A stretch of 64,000 nt of DNA from an uncultured Oscillospiraceae bacterium (GCA_910589145.1 CAJUSD010000014.1:1-64000), one strand, 5' to 3'. Counted from the stretch's first letter, positions 25,759 to 35,195 are shown. Notes: a model not told the origin generated them from the sequence alone. Numbers and translations: made by a program.

Positions 25759-25999
25759 CATAAAATCTGTGAGTGACAGTATATGGAATTTTCAACCCTC
25801 TTTTTTTAAAAAAAGTTCTGGTAAAAATGAAAGGAAAGCTGGAAGGATGCGGAAAAATGCCGCAATTCTTGTTTTGTTCCGTCAAATGCTGAATGATTTT
25901 TGTATCAAGAAGCGAAACAAATCCAATTTAGGAAATGAAAAAAAGTTGTATTTTTTCATATTTCTTATGTTATTTTCCCTTTGTAACAGCAACAAAGTC

Positions 26000-26063
26000 T
26001 TGCATTTTTGCATTTAACCGCTTATAATAAAGTGGTAGTGGTGTAAATGAGGAAAAAAGTGGT
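26000..26063 (+). promoter_or_regulatory. dcw cluster promoter with MraZ-box-like repeats
   Basis: TTGCAT (26000-26005), a 17-bp spacer and TATAAT (26023-26028) form a strong promoter. Immediately downstream AAAGTGGT occurs at 26029-26036 and 26056-26063, with AGTGG (26037-26041) and ATGAGG (26047-26052) between. Known: MraZ binds GTGG/TGGGA-type direct repeats at dcw promoters. No mraZ gene is present between here and rsmH. Confidence 0.65.
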
Positions 26064-26065
26064 GG

Positions 26066-26093
26066 AGGGTAGGTCAATTATCTACCCTTTTTG
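26066..26093 (+). terminator. Terminator-like hairpin in the rsmH leader
   Basis: 7-bp arms AGGGTAG (26066-26072) and CTACCCT (26082-26088) with a 9-nt loop, followed by five further T-rich bases. It lies between the promoter and rsmH and could attenuate transcription of the whole cluster. Confidence 0.55.
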
Positions 26094-26150
26094 TGTTTGA
26101 ACTTTATCTTTTAGGATATACATTTGACAGAGTGAAGAGAGGTGTTTCCA

Positions 26151-27095
26151 ATGGGGTTTTCCCATAAATCCGTTTTATTGGAGGAAAGCATATCCGGTTT
26201 AGCCATTCGTCCTAATGGCATTTACATAGATGGGACAGCAGGAGGCGGGGGCCATTCATTGGAAATTGCAAAACGCCTTGACCCTTCTTCCGGGCGGCTG
26301 CTTGCTTTAGATAAAGACCCGGACGCTGTAGCCGCTGCATTGGAACGGCTGAAAGCCTATCCCTGTGCTCAGGTAATCCAATCTGATTTTTCTCAGATTC
26401 CGCAGGTTTTGGATCATTTGGGAGTCAATCAGGCAGATGGGATACTTTTAGATTTAGGTGTTTCTTCCCATCAACTGGATACCCCGGAGCGGGGATTTTC
26501 CTATCATTCAGACGCTCCTTTAGATATGCGGATGAGCCAGTCGGGATTTTCTGCTTATGAGCTGGTAAACCAATGGGAAGTTGGTGAGTTGGCGCGGATT
26601 TTCCGGGAGTATGGTGAGGAACGGTATGCATTTCCGATTGCTAAAAATATCGTTCGGACAAGGGAAAAAAAGCCTATTTCCACAACTGGCGAATTAGCAG
26701 AGATGATTGCTTCCTCTATCCCGGCTGCGGCAAGAAGGGAAGGCGGCCATCCGGCTAAACGAACCTTTCAGGCAATCCGTATTGCCGTTAATGGGGAATT
26801 GGACAGCCTTTCCCAGTGTTTGGACTCGGCCTTTGAACGTCTTTCAGCAGGAGGAAGGTTCTGCATTATTACGTTCCACTCCCTGGAGGATAGGATGGTA
26901 AAACAGAAGTTTGCCGATTTTGCAAAAGGCTGTGTCTGTCCGCCGGACTTTCCGGTTTGCGTCTGCGGACAAAAGCCAAGGGCGGCATTGATTACAAAAA
27001 AACCCATTACTCCCTCGGCAGAAGAATTAGAGAAGAACAGCCGAAGCCATTCAGCACACCTCCGAATTGTGGAGCGGCTGGCTGACAAGCAATAA
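26151..27095 (+). CDS. rsmH: 16S rRNA m4C1402 methyltransferase RsmH
   Basis: A 314-residue SAM-dependent enzyme that N4-methylates C1402 of 16S rRNA. Motifs: HKSVLLEESI at the N-terminus, DGTAGGGGHS (SAM loop), LDLGVSSHQLD, ERGFSY, FHSLEDR and the cysteine-bearing region CVCPPDFPVCVCG near the C-terminus. ATG 26151 is preceded by AAGAGAGG. It is the first gene of the dcw cluster here; in most Clostridia mraZ would precede it, but upstream is only the promoter region described separately. Confidence 0.97.
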   Translation: MGFSHKSVLLEESISGLAIRPNGIYIDGTAGGGGHSLEIAKRLDPSSGRLLALDKDPDAVAAALERLKAYPCAQVIQSDFSQIPQVLDHLGVNQADGILLDLGVSSHQLDTPERGFSYHSDAPLDMRMSQSGFSAYELVNQWEVGELARIFREYGEERYAFPIAKNIVRTREKKPISTTGELAEMIASSIPAAARREGGHPAKRTFQAIRIAVNGELDSLSQCLDSAFERLSAGGRFCIITFHSLEDRMVKQKFADFAKGCVCPPDFPVCVCGQKPRAALITKKPITPSAEELEKNSRSHSAHLRIVERLADKQ

Positions 27096-27099
27096 CCTA

Positions 27100-27245
27100 A
27101 AAAAGAACAGCCTAATACATATTAAAAGCTTTGGCTGCTTTCCCGAAAGACGGACTGTGCAGCAGGACTGCACGATCCAGAGGGCGGTGCCCTCTGGCTG
27201 CGCCCACAGGCGCGGAATACCCCTGGCTAAGACATTAACCGGAAA
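27100..27245 (+). repeat. Hairpin-rich intergenic insert between rsmH and ftsL
   Basis: A 166-bp gap inside the operon with two GC-rich hairpins, GTGCAGCAGGACTGCAC (27157-27173) and CCAGAGGGCGGTGCCCTCTGG (27178-27198). The first resembles GTGCAGCAGAACTGCAC in family C, so this is probably a diverged relative of that family. Confidence 0.5.
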
Positions 27246-27261
27246 TGGAGGCGAGTCTGCA

Positions 27262-27819
27262 TTGCCTGTTTCATCCTCGGCGAAGGATTATTCCAGCCGA
27301 TCCAAATCAACACAGTACGATTTTTCACGCTTTGAACCTGCTAAACAATCTGCCACCAATGCAAATAAAAAGACAAATCCTTCTCCCGCCCATTCATTAC
27401 GGGTTGTTGAAACTCCTGCAAGGCAACGCCAGATGGCGCAGCGGCGATCGTTAGCAGTACATATTGTGCTGTCAGCTGTTCTTCTGGTGGGGTTGATCTT
27501 GGCGATTTTGTACAGCCGTGCCATTCTTGCGACAATTAATGAAAACATAGGTGTTAAGACTGAATTATTAAATACTTTAAACGGTGAGTATACCCGTCTT
27601 CAAACGGAACTGGACGCAAAAATTTCTCTGCGTAATATTGAAGAGTATGCCTCTGCTAACCTGGGGATGTCCAAAGTAGATCAGGGACAAGTTCAGTATA
27701 TCAATGTAGAACAGGGCGAATCTGTTACACTGTATCGTTCATCGGGGGAGAACAGCCTTTTTGACAAGGTGCGCCAGTGGTTTTCTAAAATATTTGGGCA
27801 TATCCAGGGGGGTTCCTAA
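27262..27819 (+). CDS. ftsL: Cell division protein FtsL
   Basis: A 185-residue bitopic protein. Residues 1-70 are cytosolic, basic and Ser-rich; residues about 72-95 (VHIVLSAVLLVGLILAILYS) span the membrane; the outer part is a coiled coil (TINENIGVKTELLNTLNGEY and TRLQTELDAKISLRNIEE) ending with ANLGMSKVDQGQVQYI, typical of FtsL. It links FtsQ/DivIC to the FtsW-FtsI synthase. TTG 27262 has GGAGGCGA at 7-8 nt; the longer ORF reaches back through the repeat into rsmH and is rejected. Position between rsmH and the transpeptidase gene supports the call. Confidence 0.88.
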   Translation: MPVSSSAKDYSSRSKSTQYDFSRFEPAKQSATNANKKTNPSPAHSLRVVETPARQRQMAQRRSLAVHIVLSAVLLVGLILAILYSRAILATINENIGVKTELLNTLNGEYTRLQTELDAKISLRNIEEYASANLGMSKVDQGQVQYINVEQGESVTLYRSSGENSLFDKVRQWFSKIFGHIQGGS

Positions 27820-28005
27820 ATAGGATTAAGAAAGATAGGAGTTAAGATTGAGGGGGTCTTAGCTCTTATTTCATGCAGCTTTATTTGATTTATACCCATA
27901 AATCAGCTTTTCCATCCATTGACAAAACGGCGGCAGACAGAGGGAATGTACGTTGCTGTACGGCGGGCGCATACATATCCCCAAAACAGAAAGGCGTGAT
28001 TCTAA

Positions 28006-30297
28006 ATGGCAGTAACTGCCGGAAAAGGTACAAAAGCATGGATCATAGTGGTAGGGGCCCTTATTACAGCAGTTGGATTCCCTTGCGTATTTTATCAATT
28101 ATGGAAGCTGTGCCTCAGCGACTACTCCGATGAGCTTCGCGGAAAAGCGGTTCAACAACAGATGGAAAATACCATCATCCCTGCAAAGCGGGGCAACATT
28201 TACGACCGCAACGGAAATACTTTGGCCCAAAGCGCAACCGTCTGGAACGTTATCATTTCCCCCTCTGTTATTAAACAAGCAGATGAACATAAAGCAGCGG
28301 CTGAAACACCAATGGCTCAAAAGGTAGCGACTCATTTATCCAATATTTTGGATGATGTTACCTACGAAGATGTAATGAAACTTGCGGAGGATACAGCTAG
28401 TTCCTACAAAAGAGTTAAAATGAAGATAACTCGTCCTATACGGGATGAAATCCTGAAAGCAGAGGAAGAATATGGTTTAAAAGGCATAGACTTTGAAGAG
28501 TCTACCCGTCGATTTTATCCATATGGCAGTTTTGCATCAACGGTGCTGGGTTTTTGCAATGATGAGAATATGGGGGCATATGGAATAGAAGCCTACTATA
28601 ACAAAACACTCAGCGGAACGCCTGGACGCCTGCTTTCTGCGCGGAATGCGGTAGGGAATGAAATGGATTATGATTATAAGGAACAGATACCGGCAGAGGA
28701 CGGCCGAAGCTTGGTGCTGACAATAGATGAAGTTGTACAGCATTATCTGGAAAAGGCGATTGAAACAGCAGTAATCGCCCATAATCCGGCAAAACGTATT
28801 TCCGGGATTGTAATGGATGTAAATACTGGGGAGATTTTGGCGATGAGTACCAAGGAGGACTTTGATCCCAATACGCCAAACCAGATCACCAATGAAAAAG
28901 GGCTGGAACGTTTAAACGGCCTGTCAGGTTCGGAATATAAGGAACAGCTTGGACAGGAACAATTTAATCAATGGAGGAACAAAGCTGTCTCTGATCCATA
29001 TGAGCCCGGTTCTGTGTTTAAGCTGGTAACGCTGGCCTCCGCTATTGAAAGCGGCCATGCAAGAGAATCAGATACTTTTTACTGCAGCGGTGTTTTAGAG
29101 GTTGCTAACCGGTCTATCCACTGTTGGAAAACATCGGGACATGGACAGGAGACTTTGGCTCAAATTCTGGTTAACTCCTGCAACCCTGGTTTTATGACCC
29201 TGGGGCAGAGAATGGGAGCTGAAACTTTTTCTAAATATTTTGAGGCTTTCGGGCTTACCGAAAGAACGGGAATCGACATCCCCGGCGAAGCGGAAAGCAT
29301 TTACCACCGTGTTGATAAAATGGGGATTGTAGAACTCTCCAGTTCCTCGTTCGGACAGACGTTTAAAGTAACCCCTATCCAGATGATTACCGCTGACGTT
29401 GCCACTATCAATGGGGGATATTTGTTAAAGCCTTATGTAGTAAAGCAGGTGCTCGACGCTGACGGTAATGTTGTAGAATCTTATGACAGAACAGTCCGCC
29501 GCCAGGTAATTTCCAGCGAAACTTCCAAAATGGTGGCTTCCATGGCGGAAAAGGTGGTCAGCGAAGGTTCTGGTAACGGCGCTTATGTGGCAGGCTATCG
29601 GGTAGGCGGGAAAACAGGGACTTCTCAGAAATTGGATCAGCTTGACGAAAATGGGCAGGTAACAGACCATGTGCTTTCCTTTTTTGGCTTTGCTCCTGCC
29701 GATGACCCCCAGGTTGCAGTTTTGGTACTGATTGACGAGCCGGAGTTAAAATCTGCATATGGTTCTGTAATTGCTGCGCCGGTTGTAGGAGCTATTATGT
29801 CTGATATTCTTCCGTATTTGGATATTGAGCCCAAATATACAGAAGAAGAATTGGAAAAACGGGAAATTTATGTTAAAGACGTTGTTGGGCAGAAACCCCA
29901 TGAGGCCCAAAGCATTATGGCCAATGCTGGACTTCAGGGGCGCTTGATGGGAAGCGGTGCGGAAGTAATCCGGCAGGTGCCAACAGCAGGAGCACCAGTC
30001 CCCAAGGGTTCTACTGTTATCCTGTATACTGATGAAGAGACAGAAACCCCTTTGGTAGAAGCGCCGAACATTGTGGGGCTGAGCGGTACGGAAACAAATA
30101 AAAAGATCGTGTCCAGCCGGCTGAACCTGCGTATTGTAGGAGCTGACATTGACGAAGAAGGTACTGTGGCAGTATCTCAAAACCCGGAACCAGGGGAAAT
30201 GCTGGAAATTGGGAGCGTAATTACAGTGAACTTTGTCAATCAGAATGCCGCAGAGGATATTTCCAATTCGGATGAACCTGTGGTTCCCTCCAATTGA
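28006..30297 (+). CDS. PASTA-domain class B penicillin-binding protein (FtsI/SpoVD type)
   Basis: A 763-residue peptidoglycan transpeptidase anchored by residues about 10-32. After a PBP dimerisation domain beginning at KRGNIYDRNG it has the transpeptidase motifs S336-VFK, SCN (391-393) and KTGT (536-539). Two PASTA repeats follow (about 627-680 and 688-750, VPNIVG-like starts VKDVVGQKPHEA and APNIVGLSGTE). SpoVD and PBP2x share this layout; being the only class B gene here, it may serve vegetative division as FtsI rather than only spore cortex synthesis. The ATG has AAAGGCG upstream. It ends before a 500-bp repeat-filled gap. Confidence 0.95.
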   Translation: MAVTAGKGTKAWIIVVGALITAVGFPCVFYQLWKLCLSDYSDELRGKAVQQQMENTIIPAKRGNIYDRNGNTLAQSATVWNVIISPSVIKQADEHKAAAETPMAQKVATHLSNILDDVTYEDVMKLAEDTASSYKRVKMKITRPIRDEILKAEEEYGLKGIDFEESTRRFYPYGSFASTVLGFCNDENMGAYGIEAYYNKTLSGTPGRLLSARNAVGNEMDYDYKEQIPAEDGRSLVLTIDEVVQHYLEKAIETAVIAHNPAKRISGIVMDVNTGEILAMSTKEDFDPNTPNQITNEKGLERLNGLSGSEYKEQLGQEQFNQWRNKAVSDPYEPGSVFKLVTLASAIESGHARESDTFYCSGVLEVANRSIHCWKTSGHGQETLAQILVNSCNPGFMTLGQRMGAETFSKYFEAFGLTERTGIDIPGEAESIYHRVDKMGIVELSSSSFGQTFKVTPIQMITADVATINGGYLLKPYVVKQVLDADGNVVESYDRTVRRQVISSETSKMVASMAEKVVSEGSGNGAYVAGYRVGGKTGTSQKLDQLDENGQVTDHVLSFFGFAPADDPQVAVLVLIDEPELKSAYGSVIAAPVVGAIMSDILPYLDIEPKYTEEELEKREIYVKDVVGQKPHEAQSIMANAGLQGRLMGSGAEVIRQVPTAGAPVPKGSTVILYTDEETETPLVEAPNIVGLSGTETNKKIVSSRLNLRIVGADIDEEGTVAVSQNPEPGEMLEIGSVITVNFVNQNAAEDISNSDEPVVPSN

Positions 30298-30323
30298 CCA
30301 GTACCCCAAAAAGCGTCCAGCGT

Positions 30324-30355
30324 TTGACAGAAAACGCCGGTAAGGATGTTATACA
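30324..30355 (+). promoter_or_regulatory. Possible promoter upstream of murE
   Basis: TTGACA (30324-30329) and an extended -10 TGTTATACA (30347-30355). The 20-bp spacing is long, so confidence is limited. Confidence 0.35.
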
Positions 30356-30428
30356 ATATTCATGCCGCTTTTATAGCATTAAAATAACTTGAGTTCGGTA
30401 AAGCAAAGATACAGGTATAATCTTTGAT

Positions 30429-30710
30429 GAACACAACCTAGGGCGAATGAAAAAGGTTGCGGGTTCAGGGGGATGTGCAGCAGAGCTTTGTGCAGTGAAA
30501 CTGCACTCCTGAAAAGCATCTGATAGTTCTGCTAAACCCGCCAAGTTTGAAATACTCCTGCTCACTAAAAACTATAGAAAAGTATTTCTAAAAGGGAAAA
30601 TAAAAAAAGCTCGTTTGCGGAAGTAAAATGCCTTGCTGGGAGAACAAGCTAACATTGTAAGGGGAAACAAGAGAGCTTTTTCTCCCAGCGAATTCTAATT
30701 CTTGAACATG
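30429..30710 (+). repeat. Family C composite repeat, copy 3
   Basis: It begins with ACACAACCTAGGGCGAATGA, continues with GGGTTCAGGGGG, GTGCAGCAGAGC and TGAAACTGCACTCC, then the hairpin module GAGAACAAGC...AGAGAGCTTTTT and ends CCCAGCGAATTCTAATTC near 30702. It shares the order of modules with copies 2 and 4. It fills the gap between the transpeptidase gene and murE, splitting the dcw cluster. Confidence 0.7.
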
Positions 30711-30802
30711 CTTCCTAAAGGTGAACAGAAAAGCCGGAATGCACAGATCTTTTCTATCGAACTTATATTAGATAGGTTTTTTTAAGGAGGTTCTGATAAT
30801 AT

Positions 30803-32287
30803 ATGAAAGTAAGGCAGATTATGGATTCCATTATTTATACAGGGTCCAATGACCTTGAAACTTTGGAAATTGGCGAAATTACCTGTGATTCCCGGCGGGT
30901 TATGCCAGGAATGGCCTTTGTATGTGTCAAAGGCGGGAAAATGGACGGACACGACCACGCTGCCGAAGCGGTGAATAGGGGAGCTGCCGTCGTAGTTGCA
31001 GAGCATGATGTTGGCCTGGAATGCCAGTTAGTTGTGGAAAATACCCGTCATGCCTATGCAGTAATGTGCGCTAATTTTTATGGAAATCCTTCCCGAAAAC
31101 TAAAGCTTATCGGTGTTACTGGTACTAATGGCAAAACAACGATTACAAACCTTTTAAAGCATATTTTGGAATACGCTGGATACCGGGTAGGTTTAATTGG
31201 AACCATTCAAAATGAGATTGACGACATGGCTTTGCCTGCTAAATATACCACGCCTGACCCCGCTCAACTTCACGCCCTCTTTGCGCGGATGGCTGCAGCC
31301 AAGTGTGATTATGTAGTAATGGAGGTTTCTTCCCATGCGCTTGACCAGGACCGGGTAGCGGGCTGCCAGTTTGAAGCGGCTGTCTTTACAAATCTGACAC
31401 AGGATCATCTGGATTACCACGGAACAATGGAAAATTATTTTCAGGCAAAGAAAAAACTGTTTTCTTTGTGTAAGGTTGGAATTATCAACTATGACGATCC
31501 CTATGGCCGCAGAATTATGGAAGAAGCACCCTGCCCGATTCGTTCTTTTTCTGTTTCAGACGATGTGGCAGAGTATACCGCCAAAAATATTACGATCTCT
31601 GAAAAGGGAAGCAGATTCGCTTTTCTGGGAACTGGGATCATTGCCCGTATTGACTTCCCAATGCCAGGGATGTTTTCTGTCTCTAATGCTATGGCTGCTG
31701 CTGCCTGTGCAGTTTCGGTTGGAATTCCTTTGGATAAGGCCGCAGTTGCCTTAAATTCCTGTCCCGGGGTCTGCGGAAGAACACAGATACTGAAGACGGA
31801 TACTCCCTTTACGGTAATCGATGATTACGCCCATACCCCTGATGCGATTGAAAAAATCCTGGCAGCTGTCAGGGAATTTGCGTCGGGCAGAATTATGATT
31901 CTGTTTGGATGTGCTGGAAACAGAGACGGCAGAAAAAGACCTCTTATGGCTGCTGCCGCTGCAAAAGGCGCGGATTTTGTAATACTTACCTCTGATAATC
32001 CAAGGAGCGAAGACCCTGTAAAAATTATTCAGGAGGCATTGCCTGGATTTGAAGGGTTTGAAACACCTTATGTTGTAATTCCTGACCGGTATCAGGCAAT
32101 ACGCTGGGCGCTGGAAAATGCAAAAGAGGGCGATGTCCTCCTTCTGGCGGGAAAAGGCCATGAGGATTATCAGGTATTGGATTATGGAACGATCTGGTTT
32201 GACGAGAGACACGTTGTACAGGAGTTGCTGGAAAAGATACGCACGGAAGGGAAAAAGGCTGTACTGCCGCCCCAACCGGAAAAATAA
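30803..32287 (+). CDS. murE: UDP-MurNAc-tripeptide ligase MurE, meso-DAP type
   Basis: A 494-residue cytosolic ligase adding the third stem residue to UDP-MurNAc-L-Ala-D-Glu. ATP loop GVTGTNGKTT (about residues 104-113), carbamylated-Lys region and YAHTPDAIEK are present. DNPRSEDP (D398-N-P-R) is the motif that selects meso-diaminopimelate, so this organism has an A1-gamma-type wall. AAGGAGG precedes the ATG at ideal spacing. It starts the second half of the dcw cluster after repeat C3. Confidence 0.97.
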   Translation: MKVRQIMDSIIYTGSNDLETLEIGEITCDSRRVMPGMAFVCVKGGKMDGHDHAAEAVNRGAAVVVAEHDVGLECQLVVENTRHAYAVMCANFYGNPSRKLKLIGVTGTNGKTTITNLLKHILEYAGYRVGLIGTIQNEIDDMALPAKYTTPDPAQLHALFARMAAAKCDYVVMEVSSHALDQDRVAGCQFEAAVFTNLTQDHLDYHGTMENYFQAKKKLFSLCKVGIINYDDPYGRRIMEEAPCPIRSFSVSDDVAEYTAKNITISEKGSRFAFLGTGIIARIDFPMPGMFSVSNAMAAAACAVSVGIPLDKAAVALNSCPGVCGRTQILKTDTPFTVIDDYAHTPDAIEKILAAVREFASGRIMILFGCAGNRDGRKRPLMAAAAAKGADFVILTSDNPRSEDPVKIIQEALPGFEGFETPYVVIPDRYQAIRWALENAKEGDVLLLAGKGHEDYQVLDYGTIWFDERHVVQELLEKIRTEGKKAVLPPQPEK

Positions 32288-32310
32288 AAGGCAAAATACA
32301 GCGCATATGA

Positions 32311-32685
32311 ATGAAAAAGTCCGAAAAATGCCGACGGGATTTAAAGAAAAAGTGGAGAGTTTACGGTTCATGGATGAAATCAGAATGTCCAGAATGCGGC
32401 GAAAAAAACTTGTTCTATTATGATAGGTATGACTCAATCTGCTGCGTTGGCTGTAATGTCTGGCTCAATGAAAAATGCAGCAATCCCAACTGTCCATACT
32501 GCGCCAATAGGCCCGAAAATCCTTTGGAGGCGCTTTTTAGTGAGGAAAGGCCAAAATACAATGCAAAGGAATGGCTCAGAAGAAATTACCTGCATAAAAC
32601 AGAGGGCAGGACCAGACATGAACGGCGCAGAAAACGATTAGCTCAAAACAGGGCTCAATATCCAAAATGGAAAATTGTAAAGTAA
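32311..32685 (+). CDS. Small zinc-ribbon protein inside the dcw cluster
   Basis: Up to 124 residues. Cysteines are arranged CPECGEKN...CCVGC...CSNPNCPYC, fitting one or two zinc ribbons, and the tail (RTRHERRRKRLAQNR) is strongly basic, suggesting nucleic-acid or ribosome contact. ATG 32311 has only AAAAGG upstream; an alternative start is ATG 32374, which would give MKSECPECGEKN and a more typical zinc-ribbon start. It begins 23 bp after murE and ends 18 bp before murF, so it is cotranscribed with wall genes. I recall similar clostridial hypothetical proteins but no function. Confidence 0.72.
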   Translation: MKKSEKCRRDLKKKWRVYGSWMKSECPECGEKNLFYYDRYDSICCVGCNVWLNEKCSNPNCPYCANRPENPLEALFSEERPKYNAKEWLRRNYLHKTEGRTRHERRRKRLAQNRAQYPKWKIVK

Positions 32686-32703
32686 GAAAGGAATCGACCT
32701 GAT

Positions 32704-34167
32704 ATGTACCAGTTTACCGTGGCGGATGCCGCCAAAGCCTGTAACGCCAATCTATACAACCCCGCTGCCGGAAAGCTGGTTTCCTGGGATATGTTCCCGG
32801 AGTGGGAAACAGAGTTTGGAAAAATGCCTTTAACGACTCTGTGTACCGATTCCCGCGAGGCGGAACCAGGGTGTCTGTTTACTGCCATTCCAGGGGAAAG
32901 GGTGGATGGCCATCGGTTTATTCCCGACGTGTTGAAAAAAAGGGCAGCGGCAGTTCTCAGCCAAAGGCCGGAAAGTGCCAGCCAAAATCCAGACCCCAGA
33001 ATTTTTTATGTGGAAAATACGCTGGAAGCCCTGCTGAAAATCGCCTCAGTTTATCGGAACAAGTTTCAGGTAAAAATAGCAGCAGTGACAGGAAGCGTGG
33101 GGAAAACGACCACTAAAGAAATGATTTGGACCGCTTTGTCCTCACAGTATTGCGTATTAAAAACCCAGGGAAATCAAAATAACGAGATCGGGCTGCCTAG
33201 GACGCTGCTCCGGCTCGCGCCGGAACATGAAGCTGCTGTTATGGAAATGGGAATGTCCGGGCTGAATGAAATTCGTCCGCTGTCCCTGGCTGTAAAACCG
33301 CAGACGGCGGTTTTAACCAATATAGGCGTTTCCCATCTGGAGCATTTGGGAAGCCGGGAAAATATTCTGAAAGCTAAACTGGAAATTTTGGAGGGCCTTG
33401 CACTGGAAGGAACATTGATTGTCAACCAGGATAACGATCTTTTAGGAACATGGCTGGAAAATCAAAAAGGCATTTGCCATCCTTTTCAAATTATTACTTA
33501 CGGGATTGAATCAGCAGCCGATTTGACTGCAAAGAATGTCTGTCAGTCCCCAGAAGGCTGCCGTTTTCTTTTATGCTGGCAGGGGAAAGAGTATCCGGCC
33601 TATCTTCCCTGCATAGGTCTTCACAATGTAAGCAACGCACTTGCGGCGGCGGGAACGGCTTTGACATTTCAGATTCCACTGGAAAAGGCCCTGAAAGCAT
33701 TGGAGGGATATGTACCCGCCGGTATGCGGCAGCATGTTGTACAGCTGAACGGAATGTATTTGGTGGAGGACTGCTATAACGCCAGTCCAGATTCTATGGA
33801 AGCGGCCATTTCTGCGATGGCAGAAATGAGCTGTCCCCAGAAAAACGGCAGGAAAATCCTGATTCTCGCTGATATGCTGGAACTTGGTTCTATTGAACAT
33901 CAGGCGCATTATGAGGCTGGGCAGAAGGCTGCAAAAACAGCGGATTTTCTCTTAACCTATGGGATTTTGGCAAAAGATTATGTGTCTGGCGCAAAAGACG
34001 CAGGGATGGAACAGGCGTTTTGGTATCCAGATAAGAAGTCTCTTGCTTCTGCTATTATAGAATTACTTCAGCCTGGCGATATGGTATGGTTTAAGGGAAG
34101 CCGGGGGATGGAATTGGAACAGGTTATTGATGCTGTGCAGCAGGCTGTAGCCATAGGGAGGGAATGA
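32704..34167 (+). CDS. murF: UDP-MurNAc-tripeptide:D-Ala-D-Ala ligase MurF
   Basis: A 487-residue cytosolic Mur ligase that completes the pentapeptide precursor. ATP loop VTGSVGKTTTKEM is near residue 125; NQNNEIGLPRTLL, MEMGMSGLNEI and YNASPDSMEAAI are characteristic of MurF. The ATG is preceded by AAGAAAGGAATCG. Its stop lies next to the mraY start with overlapping signals, indicating tight coupling. Confidence 0.97.
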   Translation: MYQFTVADAAKACNANLYNPAAGKLVSWDMFPEWETEFGKMPLTTLCTDSREAEPGCLFTAIPGERVDGHRFIPDVLKKRAAAVLSQRPESASQNPDPRIFYVENTLEALLKIASVYRNKFQVKIAAVTGSVGKTTTKEMIWTALSSQYCVLKTQGNQNNEIGLPRTLLRLAPEHEAAVMEMGMSGLNEIRPLSLAVKPQTAVLTNIGVSHLEHLGSRENILKAKLEILEGLALEGTLIVNQDNDLLGTWLENQKGICHPFQIITYGIESAADLTAKNVCQSPEGCRFLLCWQGKEYPAYLPCIGLHNVSNALAAAGTALTFQIPLEKALKALEGYVPAGMRQHVVQLNGMYLVEDCYNASPDSMEAAISAMAEMSCPQKNGRKILILADMLELGSIEHQAHYEAGQKAAKTADFLLTYGILAKDYVSGAKDAGMEQAFWYPDKKSLASAIIELLQPGDMVWFKGSRGMELEQVIDAVQQAVAIGRE

Positions 34168-34169
34168 AA

Positions 34170-35195
34170 ATGAAGGGGATGATAATCCTGCTTGTGGCAG
34201 TTTCTGCCTTTGCCCTGACTTCCATTTTGGGGATTTGGCTGATTCCGTTTCTAAGGAGGCTGAAATATGGGCAGACAATTAATGATATAGGACCGGTATG
34301 GCATCATAAAAAACAAGGGACTCCTACTATGGGCGGGCTTATGTTTGTAGGCGGGATTGTAACAGCAAGCGTCGTTGGGTGGACGGTATACCGGCTTTCT
34401 AACAACGCCTCACTGGAGAATATGCCCAATTTCCTGTTAAAACAAGACACAATAAAGTTTTTCCTAGGTTTAGGAATGGCTGTAGCTTTTGGTGGAATCG
34501 GATTTTTGGACGACTATATTAAAGTGGTCAAAAAACGCAACCTTGGCTTGAGCGAAATCCAAAAACTTATTTTACAGAGCCTTGCCACTGCTGTTTATCT
34601 TACTGCCCTTTATGCCGCAGGAGATTATTCAACTGCATTTTTTATCCCTTTTTGGGGCAGACTGGATGCAGGGATTCTATATTATCCCATTTCTGCCTTT
34701 ATTATCATTGGAACAGTCAATGCGGTAAACCTTACAGATGGACTGGATGGTTTATGTTCCTCTGTCACTTTTGTGGCTGCTTTGGGAATGATGATGGTTT
34801 GCAGTCTGCTTGGATTCCATTCAACCGGGCTGATGGCTACTGCTCTGGCCGGTGGATGTTTGGGTTTTTTGGTTTGGAATTTTTATCCTGCTAAAGTCTT
34901 TATGGGCGATTTAGGCTCCATGTTTCTGGGAGGTATGATGGCTGCTCTTGCTTTTGGGGCGGGAATGCCTTTTCTTCTGGTACTTGTGGGGATTGTTTAT
35001 GTTTTGGAAGCTTTATCTGTTATGATTCAGAGAGTATACTACAAGGCAACTCATGGAAAACGCCTTTTTAAAATGACCCCTATCCATCATCACTTTGAAA
35101 TGAGCGGGTATTCTGAAATTCAAATTACTGCTCTTTTTTCTGTTGTCACTGCCGCAGGCTGTATTTTGGCAGTTCTTGCCGTTCGCAGACTATAA
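34170..35195 (+). CDS. mraY: Phospho-MurNAc-pentapeptide transferase MraY
   Basis: A 341-residue, ten-helix membrane enzyme that transfers phospho-MurNAc-pentapeptide to undecaprenyl phosphate, giving lipid I. Key parts: TMGGLMFVGG, the aspartate-rich DDYIKVVKKRNLGLS, NLTDGLDGL, MGDLGSMFLGG and HHHFEMSGY. ATG 34170 is preferred because AGGGAGG (34156-34162) is 7 nt away; ATG 34164, overlapping the murF stop, is too close to it. Confidence 0.97.
   Translation: MKGMIILLVAVSAFALTSILGIWLIPFLRRLKYGQTINDIGPVWHHKKQGTPTMGGLMFVGGIVTASVVGWTVYRLSNNASLENMPNFLLKQDTIKFFLGLGMAVAFGGIGFLDDYIKVVKKRNLGLSEIQKLILQSLATAVYLTALYAAGDYSTAFFIPFWGRLDAGILYYPISAFIIIGTVNAVNLTDGLDGLCSSVTFVAALGMMMVCSLLGFHSTGLMATALAGGCLGFLVWNFYPAKVFMGDLGSMFLGGMMAALAFGAGMPFLLVLVGIVYVLEALSVMIQRVYYKATHGKRLFKMTPIHHHFEMSGYSEIQITALFSVVTAAGCILAVLAVRRL

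Noticed and set aside
25724..26017. 97-codon plus-strand ORF before rsmH
   Set aside because: It begins in a terminator stem, has no ribosome site at its start and ends inside the promoter region.
27067..27261. 65-residue N-terminal extension of FtsL
   Set aside because: It would overlap rsmH and read through a hairpin-rich repeat; the TTG at 27262 has a clear ribosome site.
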